A stretch of 64,000 bases of DNA from contig NZ_CAJULN010000015.1 in the NCBI RefSeq assembly GCF_910586915.1, positions 1 to 64,000 of the forward strand, read 5' to 3'. Positions 56,072-64,000 of this stretch are shown here, in pieces. A program made the translations under genes and the position numbers. Within the stretch, counting starts at the first letter, position 1. Each line of letters starts with the position of its first letter. Below the pieces are notes generated by a model that was not told the DNA's origin, ran no database searches, and saw nothing but the letters and a program-made list of their open reading frames with translations. Source of the DNA: an uncultured Bacteroides sp. (GTDB lineage: Bacteria; Bacteroidota; Bacteroidia; Bacteroidales; Bacteroidaceae).

Positions 56072-56974
56072 ATGAAACAGTTATTATTACTACTGTGCAT
56101 AATCGCCCCAATGGGCCTTATGGCGCAAAATGAGAATCTCGCCCAAGACACGACTCTCTATCTCAACGGGAGAAAAATAGTTATCAAAGAGCAGAACGAC
56201 CAAATAAAGGTGAAACTCTACGAAAGCATTTCAGAAGGCGATACCATCGCCAACACAAAAATCTTTGAAGGTGTCTATCTAAACGGACGGAGTATGGAAA
56301 GCCGCACAGTACTCGATGCACTTCCTTTCGCTAAACACAACAAAAAGAAATACCGTTTCGAACCTCACGCCGGAGGACTTTATATGGGCTATACGCAACT
56401 GTCGAACGGCTTTGCTTCTTTCAGTCCTTCCAACCGCATCAACCTGAACACTGCCCACTCCTGGGAAATAGGCGGCAATCTGTTCACCGGCTATCATGCC
56501 TTTGCCCCGACTTACAACTGGGGAGTTACCATCGGATTGGGATGGGGTTACCGCAGCATCCGCCTGGACGATAACCATGCTTTCCGCAAGATAGACGGTA
56601 TCACTCAAATCTATCCCGGCGAAGCGGCCGAAGAACCGGTCACATATAGCAAAAGCCGTTTGCGCCATTTCTATTTCCGCATCCCTCTTTCCATCGAATG
56701 GCAGACGAAAATCAATAATGGAGGACCATTGTTCTTTGCAGTCGGCCCCGAGGCGGAGATTCGTCACGGAGTAAAATCGAAAGGAAAGGAAAACGGCATC
56801 AAAAAGACTTTCGACAAGGGACTGAACGTACGGCCATTGGGAATCAATGTATTGGCACAAGTCGGTTACGCCGATTTAGGAGTTTATATGCGTTACTCCA
56901 CTTACGGACTTTTTGAGAAGGACAAAGGTCCCGAACTTTACCCGTTCTCTTTCGGTATCTGCTGGTACTGGTAA
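56072..56974 (+). CDS. Outer membrane beta-barrel-like protein of the ECF operon
   Basis: A 300-residue protein with signal peptide (1-18, GLMA-Q), an N-terminal globular part (about 25-90) and a C-terminal barrel of about eight strands. Alternating aromatic strands such as WGVTIGLGWGYRSI and the C-terminal GICWYW support this. It is the last gene of the operon and the probable membrane target whose state or amount is controlled by the sigma/anti-sigma pair. Confidence 0.75.
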   Translation: MKQLLLLLCIIAPMGLMAQNENLAQDTTLYLNGRKIVIKEQNDQIKVKLYESISEGDTIANTKIFEGVYLNGRSMESRTVLDALPFAKHNKKKYRFEPHAGGLYMGYTQLSNGFASFSPSNRINLNTAHSWEIGGNLFTGYHAFAPTYNWGVTIGLGWGYRSIRLDDNHAFRKIDGITQIYPGEAAEEPVTYSKSRLRHFYFRIPLSIEWQTKINNGGPLFFAVGPEAEIRHGVKSKGKENGIKKTFDKGLNVRPLGINVLAQVGYADLGVYMRYSTYGLFEKDKGPELYPFSFGICWYW

Positions 56975-56994
56975 TTGTCAGAAGCACGCTATTG

Positions 56995-57061
56995 TATATT
57001 GTTAGTTTTTTTCTACTTTTGTAAAAAGAGAGCGTAGAATAAAACTAACAATATATTTTTT
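56995..57061 (+). terminator. Terminator hairpin with an embedded promoter box
   Basis: Two 22-base arms (56995-57016 and 57034-57055) match except for one T-T mismatch, with a 17-base loop and six T after the second arm, forming a strong terminator for the ECF operon. A TACTTTTG -7 box (57014-57021) lies across the top of the first arm and the loop and would start transcription for the deaminase gene at 57067. Confidence 0.75.
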
Positions 57062-57066
57062 GTGCC

Positions 57067-57537
57067 ATGACCAAAGAAGAACTGATGCGGAAAGCCATCG
57101 AGCTTTCGAAGGAAAACATCGAAAATGGCGGAGGCCCTTTTGGTGCCGTCATCGCCACCAAAGAGGGAGAGATAGTTGCAACGGGCGTAAACCGTGTCAC
57201 TGCTTCGTGCGACCCCACCGCACACGCCGAAGTGAGTGCCATCCGTGCCGCCGCTGCGAAACTGGGAACATTCAATCTTAGCGGATACGAAATCTATACT
57301 TCGTGCGAACCATGCCCGATGTGTTTGGGAGCTATCTACTGGGCGCGATTGGATAGGATGTATTACGGCAACAATAAAACCGATGCCAAGAATATCGGCT
57401 TCGATGACTCTTTCATTTATGACGAACTGGAACTAAAACCGGAAGAGAGGAAACTTCCCTCGGAAATCCTGTTGCACCAAGAAGCCCTCACGGCCTTCAA
57501 AACCTGGGCAGACAAGGATGATAAGATAGTTTATTAA
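57067..57537 (+). CDS. Guanine deaminase / nucleoside deaminase
   Basis: A 156-residue zinc deaminase of the CDA fold, matching GuaD-like enzymes that turn guanine into xanthine. Zinc-binding HAEVSAIRAA near 58-67 includes the proton-shuttling Glu, and CEPCPMCLGA near 86-95 supplies two Cys. FDDSFIYDEL near the C-terminus is typical of guanine deaminases rather than tRNA adenosine deaminase. Its promoter seems to lie within the upstream terminator hairpin. Confidence 0.88.
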   Translation: MTKEELMRKAIELSKENIENGGGPFGAVIATKEGEIVATGVNRVTASCDPTAHAEVSAIRAAAAKLGTFNLSGYEIYTSCEPCPMCLGAIYWARLDRMYYGNNKTDAKNIGFDDSFIYDELELKPEERKLPSEILLHQEALTAFKTWADKDDKIVY

Positions 57538-57566
57538 AGAGCTAAAAGAAAGATAGTGATAAAATT

Positions 57567-57605
57567 ATCCCCGGAAACGCTGTAGACACTCAGCATTCCG
57601 GGGAT
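57567..57605. terminator. Terminator between deaminase and FadL-family gene
   Basis: ATCCCCGGAA (57567-57576) pairs perfectly with TTCCGGGGAT (57596-57605), with a small inner stem, between convergent genes. Confidence 0.82.
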
Positions 57606-57664
57606 TCATTTACACACAAAAGTTATTATATAGATATTGAAAACTGTTTCTTCGGGAGAAGGGG

Positions 57665-59314
57665 TTAGAAGCGCATACCCAAAGTCAATAACACTTGGCT
57701 ACGAGTATTGGTTACCTTCGTTGCCGGAGCAGTCACCATCGTCCATTCGTTGGAATTCAGTTCAAACTCATTATAAAACGGATAGAAGTCTTCTTTGTAG
57801 GTAGACAACTGATAGGCTAAGTCAGCATAGAACATCTTTCCCCGATATCCGATTCCCAACGTGTAGTTATTCTGCGATTTCTTATTGGAGAAATCGGTAT
57901 CAGTAATCAGTGAATTGGAAGGAATATACTTCACAGCTTCATTCTTAAACATTGCCGAACTGTAATTATATCCTAAGCGGAAAGCAAACTGCGGAACGAC
58001 CTTATACTCCGCACCGATACGGAACGTATGTTCGCCTTTCAGGCAATTCTTCACTTCAGCATTCTCAAACTCCATATCACCGCCACCCTCGTTGCCGGAA
58101 TACTTGAACTTCATTGTGGAATAATCCTCATACTCATATTCGGCTCCTAAAGCCAAAGAACTACCCACAGTATATCCCAGACTGACATTATATTTCCACG
58201 GTGTCACCAAGCGATAGTCACGCTGCATATCACCTACATAGTCATATGTATCCACCATGATGCGTTTCAATTCGTCGGTTTCGAAGTCTCTGTAATCATT
58301 GGTGACTATCGCGCTGGTGGTATATGTCAAGTTGTAAAAAGTCGGCGTATGCACCGCAAGTCCTATACGGAACGGAGAATACTCAAAAGGACGAAGTATC
58401 AATCCCATTTTCACATCAAATCCGTGACCGATCATTTTGTTGTAACTTTCGAGCGAATATCCCTCTCCCCTGTCATAAGATTCATCATATCCGGAATATT
58501 TGTTATAGTCCACGTCATACGAACCGACGGTCAATCCCAAGTAAACACGGTCGTTGATATTGAAAGAGACATTAAAATCATACTCGGAAATCCCTCCCTT
58601 TTCTCTCGAATCAAAAGCAGAAGAAGGCTCTACGGGTAAGAAAGGAATGTATAAATCCGGTTCATTGTCCAACCGGTCTCTTTCCGTCAATCCCCCCAGG
58701 TAACCCAAAGCGCCCAACCAGCCGGCATTCGGGTTTGAAAGTACTTTTTTGGCTTCCCCGAAATCAAGATGCTCTCTGGAGTTGTCCCACACATACCGTT
58801 CGGCATCAGTTGCCTGCAACGCCATCGAATTGGTCTGAGAGACATAATACGGTGCGTCCGGTTCAAGCGGATTTTCAACAATTCCCATCATTCCTGCCAT
58901 TGACATATTCTTATAAAATGACTTCGAACGCTTATAGTTAAATCCGAAATTCACATAACGCAACGGTGTCCGGTTGCCTATTTTAGTTGCAAAGACAACT
59001 CCCACATTATCAAAGGCCCATCTGTTCTTGTTGATACTGAATTTATTGCCTTCGTAATTGCTCTCCATTCCATGAGCGGAATAACTGAACGAGGTTGCCA
59101 CATCATGACTCCGGTAGATACCGATACCAGCAGGGTTAGTTCCCATCGTAGTGATATCCCCGCCCAATGCACCCATTGCACCACCCATCCCCACAAAACG
59201 GGCAGTACCGTTCAAATCTTTGTCTGTTATCTTGGCACCATCGTATACCGACTGTGCCGTGGCAGTTCCTACTACCAGAGACAGAGCATATATAAATGTT
59301 GTAATCTTCTTCAT
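57665..59314 (-). CDS. OmpP1/FadL-family outer membrane transport protein
   Basis: A 549-residue outer membrane barrel with signal peptide (about 1-20, GTATA-Q). The plug-like FVGMGGAMGALGGDITTMGTNPAG segment (about 38-61, cited by position and its GMGGAMGALGGD core) is the FadL-type N-terminal signature. The C-terminus ends LLTLGMRF with a terminal Phe. FadL proteins pass hydrophobic compounds across the outer membrane. It follows the W/Y/G-rich protein gene by 32 bases in the same operon. Confidence 0.88.
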   Translation of the reverse strand: MKKITTFIYALSLVVGTATAQSVYDGAKITDKDLNGTARFVGMGGAMGALGGDITTMGTNPAGIGIYRSHDVATSFSYSAHGMESNYEGNKFSINKNRWAFDNVGVVFATKIGNRTPLRYVNFGFNYKRSKSFYKNMSMAGMMGIVENPLEPDAPYYVSQTNSMALQATDAERYVWDNSREHLDFGEAKKVLSNPNAGWLGALGYLGGLTERDRLDNEPDLYIPFLPVEPSSAFDSREKGGISEYDFNVSFNINDRVYLGLTVGSYDVDYNKYSGYDESYDRGEGYSLESYNKMIGHGFDVKMGLILRPFEYSPFRIGLAVHTPTFYNLTYTTSAIVTNDYRDFETDELKRIMVDTYDYVGDMQRDYRLVTPWKYNVSLGYTVGSSLALGAEYEYEDYSTMKFKYSGNEGGGDMEFENAEVKNCLKGEHTFRIGAEYKVVPQFAFRLGYNYSSAMFKNEAVKYIPSNSLITDTDFSNKKSQNNYTLGIGYRGKMFYADLAYQLSTYKEDFYPFYNEFELNSNEWTMVTAPATKVTNTRSQVLLTLGMRF

Positions 59315-59346
59315 ATTCTCAATTTATCATGTTAATACTACTTCTA

Positions 59347-60549
59347 TTATCTTCTGCTACTTCTGCTGGAAGAACCGCCACCCGAACGGGAAGAACTGCT
59401 ACCACCTCCCGAATAGCTGCTGCCACTCGAACGGGAACTGCTGCTGGCAGGAGAATAACTTCTGGAGGAAGAGGACGACGACCGACTGCTATTATAGTTG
59501 CTGTTACGGTTGTTGTTATCTCTTGAATAAGTGCGCAACGGTGAAGTGGAACCGCTACGAGTGGAAGTACGGGTAGAGGTGCGTGAACCCGACACGCTGC
59601 TGCGCGTACTACTTGGACGCGTATAGGTACTTCTTCTGGTAGAGGAAGCATCCGAACGGGTAACTCCCGGACGCGTGGACTCGCTTCTCGAACCGACTAC
59701 ACGTCCTGTCGAAACACGGCTTCCAGAAGGCACACTGGTGGTTCTGCGTACCTGCGAACGGCTGTAGTCCGAACGGCGGGAAATAGAAGAATTGTATCTG
59801 CCCGGAGCATACGAACGGCGATTGGTATAGGAATTGTTCGCCCAGTAGTTGCCACCGCCCCATCCCCAACCGTGAGTAGGCCAATGGTGGTGATGATGTC
59901 CCCAATATCCGCCGTGCCAGCCGCCCCAATAACCCGGGTAATATCCCCATGCATAGTAAGGACGATTCCATCCCCAACCATAGTTCCATCCCCAATTATA
60001 GGAGCCGTAGCGCCAATCCCACCAAAGCGGATTGCTGAACGTAGGGAATACATAAGCATACATACCATCGGTATATACATTCCAGTTCCAGGAGTTGGGA
60101 CCATAGACCATATCCCAGTAGAGCGGGCTGCTGATACTGACGGCAAAACGCGGATTGCGGAAACGAATGATACGCTCCGCATATTCGTAGTCTTCCTGCG
60201 TGCCGTTGAACTCACCGGTCACCCATTCGCCATCCAAATCCGGATTGGCTTTTTCCTTAATATACAACGTGTCGTTGTCCATCACGAATTCATTATCGAG
60301 TGCATCGTAACGGCGGTTATATTCATCTACATCTCTCGTCCTTCCCTTGCGGTCTTTCACCACTACGGTAGTGCCAGGTGAGGTATAGATATTGGTCACC
60401 TGTTTCGTCGGTTCCTTCCTCACCGGAGTCTCTTTTTTCTCCTGTTTGTTTTTGGAAGGTACAAAGTAAAGGTCGTCATCAACACTTTGTGCCATCAATC
60501 CTATCGGGAGACACAAGGCAAGCAACCAGAAGCAAACAATCTTTTTCAT
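59347..60549 (-). CDS. Exported low-complexity protein with W/Y/G-rich core and Ser/Arg tail
   Basis: A 400-residue protein with signal peptide (1-20, GLMA-Q). A conserved-looking charged region (about 22-130) is followed by a Trp/Tyr/Gly/Pro-rich core (about 155-240, with repeated YNWGWNYGWGW-like runs and a short His stretch) and a Ser/Arg/Thr tail of about 150 residues to the end. No named domain is recognised. The tail could be O-glycosylated or simply disordered. It is co-transcribed with the FadL-family gene, implying an outer membrane or surface role. Confidence 0.75.
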   Translation of the reverse strand: MKKIVCFWLLALCLPIGLMAQSVDDDLYFVPSKNKQEKKETPVRKEPTKQVTNIYTSPGTTVVVKDRKGRTRDVDEYNRRYDALDNEFVMDNDTLYIKEKANPDLDGEWVTGEFNGTQEDYEYAERIIRFRNPRFAVSISSPLYWDMVYGPNSWNWNVYTDGMYAYVFPTFSNPLWWDWRYGSYNWGWNYGWGWNRPYYAWGYYPGYWGGWHGGYWGHHHHHWPTHGWGWGGGNYWANNSYTNRRSYAPGRYNSSISRRSDYSRSQVRRTTSVPSGSRVSTGRVVGSRSESTRPGVTRSDASSTRRSTYTRPSSTRSSVSGSRTSTRTSTRSGSTSPLRTYSRDNNNRNSNYNSSRSSSSSSRSYSPASSSSRSSGSSYSGGGSSSSRSGGGSSSRSSRR

Positions 60550-60590
60550 ATCATCTCGGTTTATGTAATTACTTAAACTTATTCACGTTA

Positions 60591-60598
60591 CAAAGATA
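60591..60598 (-). promoter_or_regulatory. -7 box for the W/Y/G-rich protein - FadL operon
   Basis: TATCTTTG on the minus strand, 41 bases before the ATG, in a region divergent from prmA. Confidence 0.55.
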
Positions 60599-60664
60599 AG
60601 GAAGAGATTCCTTGCCGTGGGAAGATTTTCCCCAAAGCATGATAGGGAAATCCCTATTTCTCCG

Positions 60665-60672
60665 TATCTTTG
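60665..60672 (+). promoter_or_regulatory. -7 box of the prmA promoter
   Basis: TATCTTTG, 29 bases before the chosen prmA ATG at 60702. It lies inside the longer open frame from 60612 and so supports the later start. Confidence 0.55.
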
Positions 60673-60701
60673 CAGCATATTCATCAGAAAAGAGAACAAT
60701 T

Positions 60702-61553
60702 ATGAAGTATTTTGAGTTCACGTTTCACACACATCCTTGCACCGAAATTGTCAACGATGTGTTGGCTGCCGTGCTCGACGAAGTCGGATTCGAGAGTTTT
60801 GTTGACTGTGAAAGCGGACTGACCGCATACATCCAGCAGACATTGTGCGACGAAACAGCCGTCAAAGCCGCCATCACCGAATTTCCCCTACCCGACACGA
60901 CAATCACCTACACGTATGCGGAAGCAGAAGACAAGGACTGGAACGAGGAATGGGAAAAGAATTTCTTCCAGCCGATTATTATCGGCAACCGTTGTGTGAT
61001 TCACAGCACTTTCCACCGGGATGTTCCTCAGGCGGAATACGACATCGTCATCAACCCGCAAATGGCTTTCGGAACCGGACACCACGAAACCACAAGCCTT
61101 ATCATTGAAGAACTATTGGATAGCGAGTTGGAAGGCAAATCACTGCTCGATATGGGTTGTGGTACTTCGATTCTTGCCATCCTTGCACGCATGAGAGGGG
61201 CACGCCCGTGCACAGCCATCGACATCGACGATTGGTGCGTACGGAATTCCATCGAGAATATCGACCTGAATCAGGTAGACGACATCGCCGTATCGCAAGG
61301 AGATGCTTCGGCACTTGCCGGGAAGGAAGGGATGTTTGATGTTATCATAGCTAATATCAACCGGAATATTCTGCTGAACGACATGAAGCATTATGTCTCT
61401 TGTATGCGGAAGGGAGCTACATTGTATATGAGCGGATTTTATGTAGACGATATCGCAGCCATCCGCGAGGAAGCGGAAAAGAACGGACTGACCTTTATCC
61501 ACCATAAAGAAAAGAACCGCTGGGCAGCGGTGAAATTCAGACATCAGGTTTAA
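60702..61553 (+). CDS. prmA: Ribosomal protein L11 methyltransferase
   Basis: A 283-residue SAM-dependent methyltransferase that trimethylates L11. The N-terminal domain is followed by the linker WNEEWEKNF near 82-90, a typical GTGHHETTSL near 125-134, motif I LLDMGCGTSILAI near 148-160 and the catalytic-site NINRNILL near 210-217 (NxN in place of NPPY, as in PrmA). Length and motifs fit PrmA. Confidence 0.95.
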   Translation: MKYFEFTFHTHPCTEIVNDVLAAVLDEVGFESFVDCESGLTAYIQQTLCDETAVKAAITEFPLPDTTITYTYAEAEDKDWNEEWEKNFFQPIIIGNRCVIHSTFHRDVPQAEYDIVINPQMAFGTGHHETTSLIIEELLDSELEGKSLLDMGCGTSILAILARMRGARPCTAIDIDDWCVRNSIENIDLNQVDDIAVSQGDASALAGKEGMFDVIIANINRNILLNDMKHYVSCMRKGATLYMSGFYVDDIAAIREEAEKNGLTFIHHKEKNRWAAVKFRHQV

Positions 61554-61563
61554 CAATTATGCA

Positions 61564-61599
61564 GGCACGCTCGTACCAATACAGTGACACGGGCGTGCC
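61564..61599 (+). terminator. Hairpin after prmA
   Basis: GGCACGCTCGT (61564-61574) pairs with ACGGGCGTGCC (61589-61599) with one G-U pair, between convergent prmA and GH25 genes. No T-run follows. Confidence 0.6.
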
Positions 61600-61633
61600 A
61601 ACGTATGGAAACAACCTTATCTAAGGAAGATTT

Positions 61634-62542
61634 TCATTGAATTGTAAGGCCACGAAGTTCTTCCAACGTACCATTAAAGACATTCAGGTCAACATCTTCT
61701 GTGATACCAGGCACACTCCCTACGTCCGTATGCTGCCAAAAATCCCATCTGCCCCGATACTTCACAGAGTCGACATAATAATGGGCAATCCAATAAGGAT
61801 ATGCATCAAAGATGGCATCGTCCAAATAACGAGTCTTGAATTTATAGGAAGTATAAAGAATCGGCTTCACTCCGTAATGGTTCTCTACACGGTCAAGCCA
61901 GCGTTTGATGTCTTGCTGCAACTCCTCCTTTTTCTTTCGTCCGGTCACTTCCACGTCAAGCACGGGCGGCAAATCACCGGTCTCCAACTTTACCGTGCGG
62001 ATAAAGAAATCCGCCTGTTTCAAAGCGTCCGTACTCGGAATGTAGAAATGATAGGCGCCACGGATAAAGCCATGATTACGGGCATTGGCAAAGTTTGCCG
62101 AGAAAGTCGTATCGCCGTGGTCGCCCCCTTCTGTTGCTTTCATAAAGACGAAATGCAACGGCGAAGATGTTTCTCTGTTCTGCCGAAGCCTCAACCAGTC
62201 TATTTTTCCCTGATAATGTGAAATATCAATACCGTGAATGTCATATCCTGCCGGAATGCAGACTCCGTATTCTTTCAATCCGTGGCAAGGACGCCAACGG
62301 TAAGCATAGGGGCGGATAAAGAAATAATAAAAAACAAGAGAAAAACAGCCGACCATCATCAACGCCAACACATTGCGGAGCCAAACAGGCATGACACGGC
62401 TATGCTGTTTCGCCTGTACCTTTCTTGGGGTACGGGAAGATTTGGAAGAGGAAACCGTCGCCTTCTTCCTGCTTGTGGCGGAAGCCGTTTTTTTCTTCTG
62501 CACGACAGATATCGGGTTGTTGCGTGGCGGCATTTGTTTCAA
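61634..62542 (-). CDS. Membrane-anchored GH25 lysozyme-like muramidase
   Basis: A 302-residue protein with a basic Ser/Lys/Arg-rich cytoplasmic start (about 1-52), one membrane segment (about 53-75) and a GH25 domain (about 93-295). The GH25 core shows GIDISHYQGKIDW near 99-111 with the catalytic Asp, and PVLDVEVTG (DxE motif) near 190-198, then DFWQHTDVGSVPG near the end. GH25 enzymes cut the MurNAc-GlcNAc bond of peptidoglycan. The true start may be at 62542 or the in-frame ATG at 62533. Confidence 0.9.
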   Translation of the reverse strand: MKQMPPRNNPISVVQKKKTASATSRKKATVSSSKSSRTPRKVQAKQHSRVMPVWLRNVLALMMVGCFSLVFYYFFIRPYAYRWRPCHGLKEYGVCIPAGYDIHGIDISHYQGKIDWLRLRQNRETSSPLHFVFMKATEGGDHGDTTFSANFANARNHGFIRGAYHFYIPSTDALKQADFFIRTVKLETGDLPPVLDVEVTGRKKKEELQQDIKRWLDRVENHYGVKPILYTSYKFKTRYLDDAIFDAYPYWIAHYYVDSVKYRGRWDFWQHTDVGSVPGITEDVDLNVFNGTLEELRGLTIQ

Positions 62543-62649
62543 CGATAGGTATTTTAGAGATAGGCACGAATTATGCTGTATTCATCCGCATAATCCGTGC
62601 CCGAGAAATATTCATGCACCTGTTGTCTCACAACTATGCTGAAATTATC

Positions 62650-64000
62650 TTATTTTGCTTGTTCCAGTTGCAAAGTCTTCGTTGCCTGGTCGCAAACTTC
62701 GGTAGGACCAAAGTACTGAATCGGACCCGGATATACATAATCCGTTTCGATAGCCCAACGGTCGCGCTGTGCAGCGAATGCTTTGAAGGGAGCACCGTCC
62801 AATTTCACCAAAGCCTTCTGGATAACCGGTTTCATTTCACCGTGACGACGTTCCATATTCATCATCATCGTGATGGGCACACCGCCTGCAATCCATTCGG
62901 CAGCAGGAGCAGTCGTATTGCGTACAGATGACATATATCCTGTCTTTCCGTCGGCAATCAGCATAGAAGCTGTGTAACCCAACGAGTAGCAGTAGTCAGC
63001 ATCGAAGTTTGACGGAGCAGCGCAACGGCCTTCGTAACCGAAGAAGTGGTGCTGAGCAGCAAACTTACCTACATACTTGCCTTCTTCCTTCCATGCAGCC
63101 AACTTGGTAGCTACCATTTCAGACAACAGTTTTTCGGTTTCAATCAGTGATACCTGTACGTTTCCATGCGGGTCGCGGTCGAGCGTCAACTGACGTGCTA
63201 CGCCTTCAGGCAGACTTGCATAGATTGCGGAATTCTCCGGAGAGAGTTTGCGGATGATATAATCGCGTTGGTGAGACTTCTTGATTTGAGCAAATTCTTC
63301 TGCGTTAGCAGCCAGGAAGTCGTTCAGTTCGGCAATCAGACGTTTCATAGCGGGAATGAACTCTACCAATCCTTCCGGAATCAATACTGTACCGAAGTTA
63401 TTGCTCTGTGCAGCACGGTCTGCCACAATCTTAGCGATGTAAGTCACTACATCGTCCAAAGACATATCTTTTTCCTCTACTTCTTCGGACACGATGCATA
63501 CGTTGGGCTGTACCTGCAAAGCACATTCCAGTGCGATGTGAGAAGCCGAACGACCCATCAGTTTGATGAAGTGCCAGTATTTGCGTGCAGAATTACAGTC
63601 GCGTTGGATGTTACCGATTACTTCCGCATACGTCTTGCAGGCAGTATCGAAACCGAATGATGTTTCAATCATTTCGTTCTTCAAGTCGCCGTCAATGGTT
63701 TTCGGGCAACCGATTACCTGTACGCCGTAGTTCTTGGCTGCATAGTATTCAGCCAATACGCAAGCATTTGTATTGGAGTCATCGCCACCAATGATAACCA
63801 GTGCTTTGATACCCAATTCCTTAATGATTTCGTATCCTTTTTCAAACTGTTCTTCCTTTTCCAGCTTCGTACGGCCCGAACCGATGATATCAAAACCACC
63901 TGTGTTGCGGTATTCATCGATGATATCGGCAGTCAGTTCTACATAATTATGGTCTACCAAACCGCCGGGTCCTAAGATGAAACCATACAGTTTGCTGTCT
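62650..64000 (-). CDS. pfp: Diphosphate-fructose-6-phosphate 1-phosphotransferase, 5' end beyond window
   Basis: The C-terminal 450 or so residues of a PPi-dependent phosphofructokinase of the long (about 548-residue) type. The open frame runs off the right edge, with [15 protein letters not shown] encoded near 63950-63995. Visible motifs are GGDDSNTNA, where the Asp after GGD marks PPi use in place of [13 protein letters not shown] with catalytic Asp, and [11 protein letters not shown]. It catalyses reversible phosphorylation of fructose-6-P in glycolysis using pyrophosphate. Confidence 0.94.
   Translation of the reverse strand, partial: DSKLYGFILGPGGLVDHNYVELTADIIDEYRNTGGFDIIGSGRTKLEKEEQFEKGYEIIKELGIKALVIIGGDDSNTNACVLAEYYAAKNYGVQVIGCPKTIDGDLKNEMIETSFGFDTACKTYAEVIGNIQRDCNSARKYWHFIKLMGRSASHIALECALQVQPNVCIVSEEVEEKDMSLDDVVTYIAKIVADRAAQSNNFGTVLIPEGLVEFIPAMKRLIAELNDFLAANAEEFAQIKKSHQRDYIIRKLSPENSAIYASLPEGVARQLTLDRDPHGNVQVSLIETEKLLSEMVATKLAAWKEEGKYVGKFAAQHHFFGYEGRCAAPSNFDADYCYSLGYTASMLIADGKTGYMSSVRNTTAPAAEWIAGGVPITMMMNMERRHGEMKPVIQKALVKLDGAPFKAFAAQRDRWAIETDYVYPGPIQYFGPTEVCDQATKTLQLEQAK

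Noticed and set aside
56995..57055. Inverted repeats flanking a promoter considered as an invertible (phase-variable) switch
   Set aside because: The element is about 60 bases, much shorter than known Bacteroides invertible promoters, has no recombinase nearby, and is fully explained as a terminator. Kept only as a note in the finding.

Overview
The window looks like a chromosomal segment of a human gut Bacteroides, close to the B. thetaiotaomicron / B. ovatus / B. caccae group. The evidence is the repeated Bacteroidales promoter signature (TAnnTTTG at -7, often a TTTG-like box about 20 bases upstream), the L-arabinose operon controlled by a Nudix-type AraR, OmpA-like and putative-porin outer membrane proteins, a pyrophosphate-dependent phosphofructokinase, and ferredoxin-linked keto-acid oxidoreductases suited to an anaerobe. 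No rRNA, intact IS element or CRISPR array is present. Only the extreme left edge hints at foreign DNA, next to the 3' end of a tRNA-Thr gene.

Layout. 0-1 kb: unassigned edge DNA, an orphan HigA-like antitoxin and tRNA-Thr(CGT). 1-4 kb: queH, a membrane-anchored NUC1 nuclease and mltG. 4-7.3 kb: iorA-iorB-paaK, a cassette for aryl-pyruvate / aryl-acetyl-CoA conversion. 7.4-8.4 kb: a flavodoxin/ferredoxin (EFR1-type) gene split by an in-frame TAG, with a long leader. 8.5-15 kb (minus strand): thrS-infC-rpmI-rplT, a large TPR lipid- or envelope-associated protein, def and ruvX. 15-16.3 kb: a major OmpA-like protein. 16.5-24 kb (minus strand): one long sulfonation operon, cysQ - SLC13-type permease - cysC - cysD - cysN - sulfotransferase - secreted PCMD-like protein. 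It makes PAPS and spends it on a sulfotransferase, not on cysteine synthesis. 24-27 kb: a SPOR lipoprotein, an SDR dehydrogenase and a YtxH/holin-like/hypothetical trio.

27-46 kb is carbohydrate metabolism: manA; a galactose operon (galM, MFS permease, galK); then the arabinose system. The latter has two GH51 arabinofuranosidases that release arabinose, a mutarotase lipoprotein, a sodium symporter, the AraR repressor and AraD-AraA-AraB. Transketolase and RpiB follow and feed the pentose phosphate pathway. 47-50.4 kb: a four-subunit 2-oxoacid:ferredoxin oxidoreductase with an unannotated 58-residue membrane protein inside the operon. 50.5-54.5 kb: a porin, a periplasmic solute-binding protein and a Gfo/Idh/MocA oxidoreductase. 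54.6-57 kb: an ECF sigma factor operon with a putative anti-sigma factor and two exported proteins. 57-64 kb: guanine deaminase, a FadL-family protein, a W/Y/G- and Ser/Arg-rich exported protein, prmA, a GH25 lysozyme and the 3' part of pfp, which runs off the right end.

The most unusual structure is not a gene. Three intergenic regions (about 26.8, 38.5 and 46.8 kb) each hold a short array of degenerate repeats with the same 22-base period but unrelated repeat sequences. The other strongest leads are the sulfonation operon ending in a secreted protein, paired palindromes over both promoter boxes of the arabinose operon, a promoter buried inside a terminator hairpin at 57.0 kb, the amber-interrupted EFR1 gene with its long leader, and the small membrane protein in the oxidoreductase operon.
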